DNA of 64,000 bases from NCBI RefSeq assembly GCF_020711195.1, contig NZ_JAJFAT010000001.1, forward strand, positions 1 through 64,000. Direction: 5' to 3'. Made by a program: the position numbers and the translations under genes. The notes beneath the pieces were generated by a model. The model did no database searches. It saw only the letters and a program-made list of their open reading frames with translations, and was not told the origin of the DNA. Shown piece by piece: positions 62,391-64,000 of the stretch (positions within the stretch are counted from its first letter, which is position 1; the number at the start of each line of letters is the position of its first letter). The stretch comes from Halanaerobium polyolivorans. Lineage in GTDB: Bacteria > Bacillota > Halanaerobiia > Halanaerobiales > Halanaerobiaceae.

Positions 62391-64000
62391 TTATTTAGCG
62401 GAGATTAATGGTTTAGATGATTTTAAAAAAGTTAAATTTAATAAATTAAATGAATTAGCAGCTGAGATCAGGGAATTTTTAATCGAAAATATTGCTCTAA
62501 CCGGTGGTCATTTAGCCTCCAATTTGGGTACAGTAGAATTGGCGATGGCCCTGCACTATTATTTAAATAGTCCTCAGGATAAAATAATCTGGGATGTAGG
62601 TCATCAGGCCTATACCCACAAAATTTTAACCGGACGCCGGGATTGTTTTAATAGTTTAAGACAGAAAAATGGAATAAGTGGTTATCCTAAATGTGGAGAA
62701 AGTCCCCATGATATTATGGGAGTGGGACACAGCAGTACTTCAATTTCTGCAGCCTGTGGACTGGCCTTAGCTAAAAAACAGCTCCAAGCTAAGGGAGATA
62801 TTTATGCAGTTATTGGAGATGGTTCTTTAACAGGTGGGATGGCTTTTGAGGCCTTAAATCATGCCGGAGATATTCAGGCAGATATTAATGTTATTTTAAA
62901 TGACAATGAAATGTCTATTGCCGGGAATGTTGGTGCCCTTTCTAATTATTTATCTAATCTCCGCAGTGATCCTAAATTTAAAAGGGCCAAAGAAGATATA
63001 GAATTTCTCATTAATAAGATTCCTCGGATAGGCAGTACGGTTTCCAATACGGTTTCAAGGGTCAAAGATGCCCTTAAGTACAGTTTTATTCAAGGAGTAT
63101 TGTTTGAAGAGTTTGGTTTTAAATATTTAGGACCAATTGATGGTCATAATATTGAAGAATTGATAAAGTATTTTAAAGAAGCAGAAGATTTTTCTGGCCC
63201 GGTTTTACTGCATGTAGTGACCAAAAAAGGGAAGGGTTATCTACCAGCAGAAGAAAATCCGGATAAATTTCATGGGGTAGGTCCTTTTAATATCGAAGAC
63301 GGCAGCACTAAAAAGAGAAAAGATAAAGCAAGCTACAGTCAGGTCTTTGGAGAAAGTTTAAGCAGACTGGCTGCTGAAGATGATAAAATTGTAGGGGTTA
63401 CAGCTGCGATGCCTGCTGGAACAGGGATGAACATCTTTGCTGAAAAATATCCAGAGCGGCTTTATGATGTGGGAATAGCTGAACAGCATGCTGTTACTAT
63501 GAGTACAGGTCTGGCCAAAGGTGGTTTAAAGGCAGTCTGTGCAATTTATTCTACATTTTTGCAGAGGGCCTATGATCAGGTGATCCATGATGTAGCAATC
63601 CAGAATGTTGATCTTACCTTAGCCCTGGATAGGGCTGGGATAGTTGGTAATGATGGTGAAACCCATCAGGGGGTATTCGATTTTTCCTTTTTGCGCCCTA
63701 TTCCCAATTTAGTTTTAATGGCACCTAAAGATGCAGATCAACTCCAGGATATGCTTTATACTGCTGTAAATTATCAGGGCCCAGCAGTTCTGCGCTACCC
63801 AAGAGGTAGTGTCAATGGTAATTATGAGCCCAAAGAATTTAAAGAAATAGAAATTGGCCGAGCTGAAGAATTAATTGCAGTCAAGGCTGAGACCAAACTG
63901 ACAATAATTGCTGTTGGTTCAACAGTTTATCCAGCCCAAAAGGCAGCAGAAATTTTAAATAATAATGGCTATCAAACAGCTTTAATTGACAGCAGATTTG
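62383..64000 (+). CDS. dxs: 1-deoxy-D-xylulose-5-phosphate synthase (5' part, cut by window end)
   Basis: ATG 62383 with GAGGGGG upstream opens a frame that stays open to the window edge: 539 codons of about 620-640. ThDP-enzyme motifs: LTGGHLASNLGTVELAMALHY, the His-containing WDVGHQAYTHKIL, the ThDP motif IGDGSLTGGMAFEALNHAG with NDNEMSIAGNVG, the catalytic Glu region VGIAEQHAVTMSTGLA, and RAGIVGNDGETHQGVFD. It condenses pyruvate and glyceraldehyde 3-phosphate in the first step of the MEP isoprenoid pathway, so it feeds IspA. The C-terminal transketolase domain lies mostly beyond the window. Confidence 0.97.
   Translation, partial: MGNYLAEINGLDDFKKVKFNKLNELAAEIREFLIENIALTGGHLASNLGTVELAMALHYYLNSPQDKIIWDVGHQAYTHKILTGRRDCFNSLRQKNGISGYPKCGESPHDIMGVGHSSTSISAACGLALAKKQLQAKGDIYAVIGDGSLTGGMAFEALNHAGDIQADINVILNDNEMSIAGNVGALSNYLSNLRSDPKFKRAKEDIEFLINKIPRIGSTVSNTVSRVKDALKYSFIQGVLFEEFGFKYLGPIDGHNIEELIKYFKEAEDFSGPVLLHVVTKKGKGYLPAEENPDKFHGVGPFNIEDGSTKKRKDKASYSQVFGESLSRLAAEDDKIVGVTAAMPAGTGMNIFAEKYPERLYDVGIAEQHAVTMSTGLAKGGLKAVCAIYSTFLQRAYDQVIHDVAIQNVDLTLALDRAGIVGNDGETHQGVFDFSFLRPIPNLVLMAPKDADQLQDMLYTAVNYQGPAVLRYPRGSVNGNYEPKEFKEIEIGRAEELIAVKAETKLTIIAVGSTVYPAQKAAEILNNNGYQTALIDSRF

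Noticed and set aside
1-64000. CRISPR arrays, rRNA genes, insertion sequences other than the group II intron
   Set aside because: I saw no regularly spaced repeats, no rRNA core sequences and no transposase genes.

Overview
This window is AT-rich bacterial chromosome. Its gene content suggests an anaerobic, diderm Firmicute of the Halanaerobiales type. Reasons: a ruvX-DUF1292-mltG-trmR-trhP block as in Firmicutes; AbrB, Fur and SleB-like genes with Spo0A-box-like sites; two type IV pilus-like systems that each encode a secretin, which needs an outer membrane; an NfnAB transhydrogenase; and an OLE RNA gene between ispA and oapA/dxs. The order-level assignment is inference.

Layout. 0.1-4.0 kb: ruvX, a DUF1292 gene, mltG, tRNA-modification genes trmR and trhP, and a DUF4911 gene. 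4.0-7.7 kb: a SleB-like cell wall hydrolase, abrB (minus strand, with a consensus promoter and a Spo0A-box-like site), a fur-family gene, a crp/fnr-family gene and aroE. 7.9-24.0 kb: type IV pilus locus 1, with pilB, pilT, pilC, the major pilin, pilD, minor pilins, a PilX-like protein and pilMNOPQ. A group II intron, probably class C, lies directly behind the pilQ terminator; a second PilX-like gene and two more minor pilins follow it. 24.0-25.5 kb: a LuxR-type regulator (minus) and a small exported, possibly outer-membrane protein. 25.6-37.9 kb: the branched-chain amino acid cluster ilvE-ilvD-ilvB-ilvN-ilvC-leuA-leuC-leuD-leuB-cimA. It starts from a perfect consensus promoter and ends at a strong terminator. 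38.2-46.8 kb: pilus/type II secretion-like locus 2, divergent and reduced, with no pilT and no pilD. 46.8-51.4 kb: an O-antigen-ligase-like membrane protein, an aroK-aroB fusion, aroQ and pepP. 51.4-54.9 kb: efp (with Arg32 at the loop tip), an FAD reductase, asp23, amaP, a DUF2273 gene and nusB. 55.0-58.8 kb: an aspartate aminotransferase, tRNA-Leu(CAG) on the minus strand, and nfnA-nfnB. 58.8-64.0 kb: xseA, xseB, ispA, OLE RNA, oapA and the 5' part of dxs, cut by the window edge.

How the parts work together. Locus 1 has both extension (PilB) and retraction (PilT) motors, so it should build a dynamic pilus. Locus 2 has an extension motor only and would have to borrow PilD from locus 1, so it looks more like a pseudopilus or secretion machine. 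cimA inside the ilv-leu cluster indicates that isoleucine can be made from pyruvate and acetyl-CoA through citramalate. aroE, aroKB and aroQ cover much of the shikimate pathway. OLE RNA with OapA is the most unusual element: a large, highly structured RNA that works with a membrane protein. It has its own promoter here, directly after ispA.

Start codons were chosen by Shine-Dalgarno spacing and conserved N-termini, so several genes begin downstream of the longest possible ORF. One, the second pilC, appears to begin upstream at a non-standard codon. All functional calls rest on reading motifs and gene order by eye; no database search was run.
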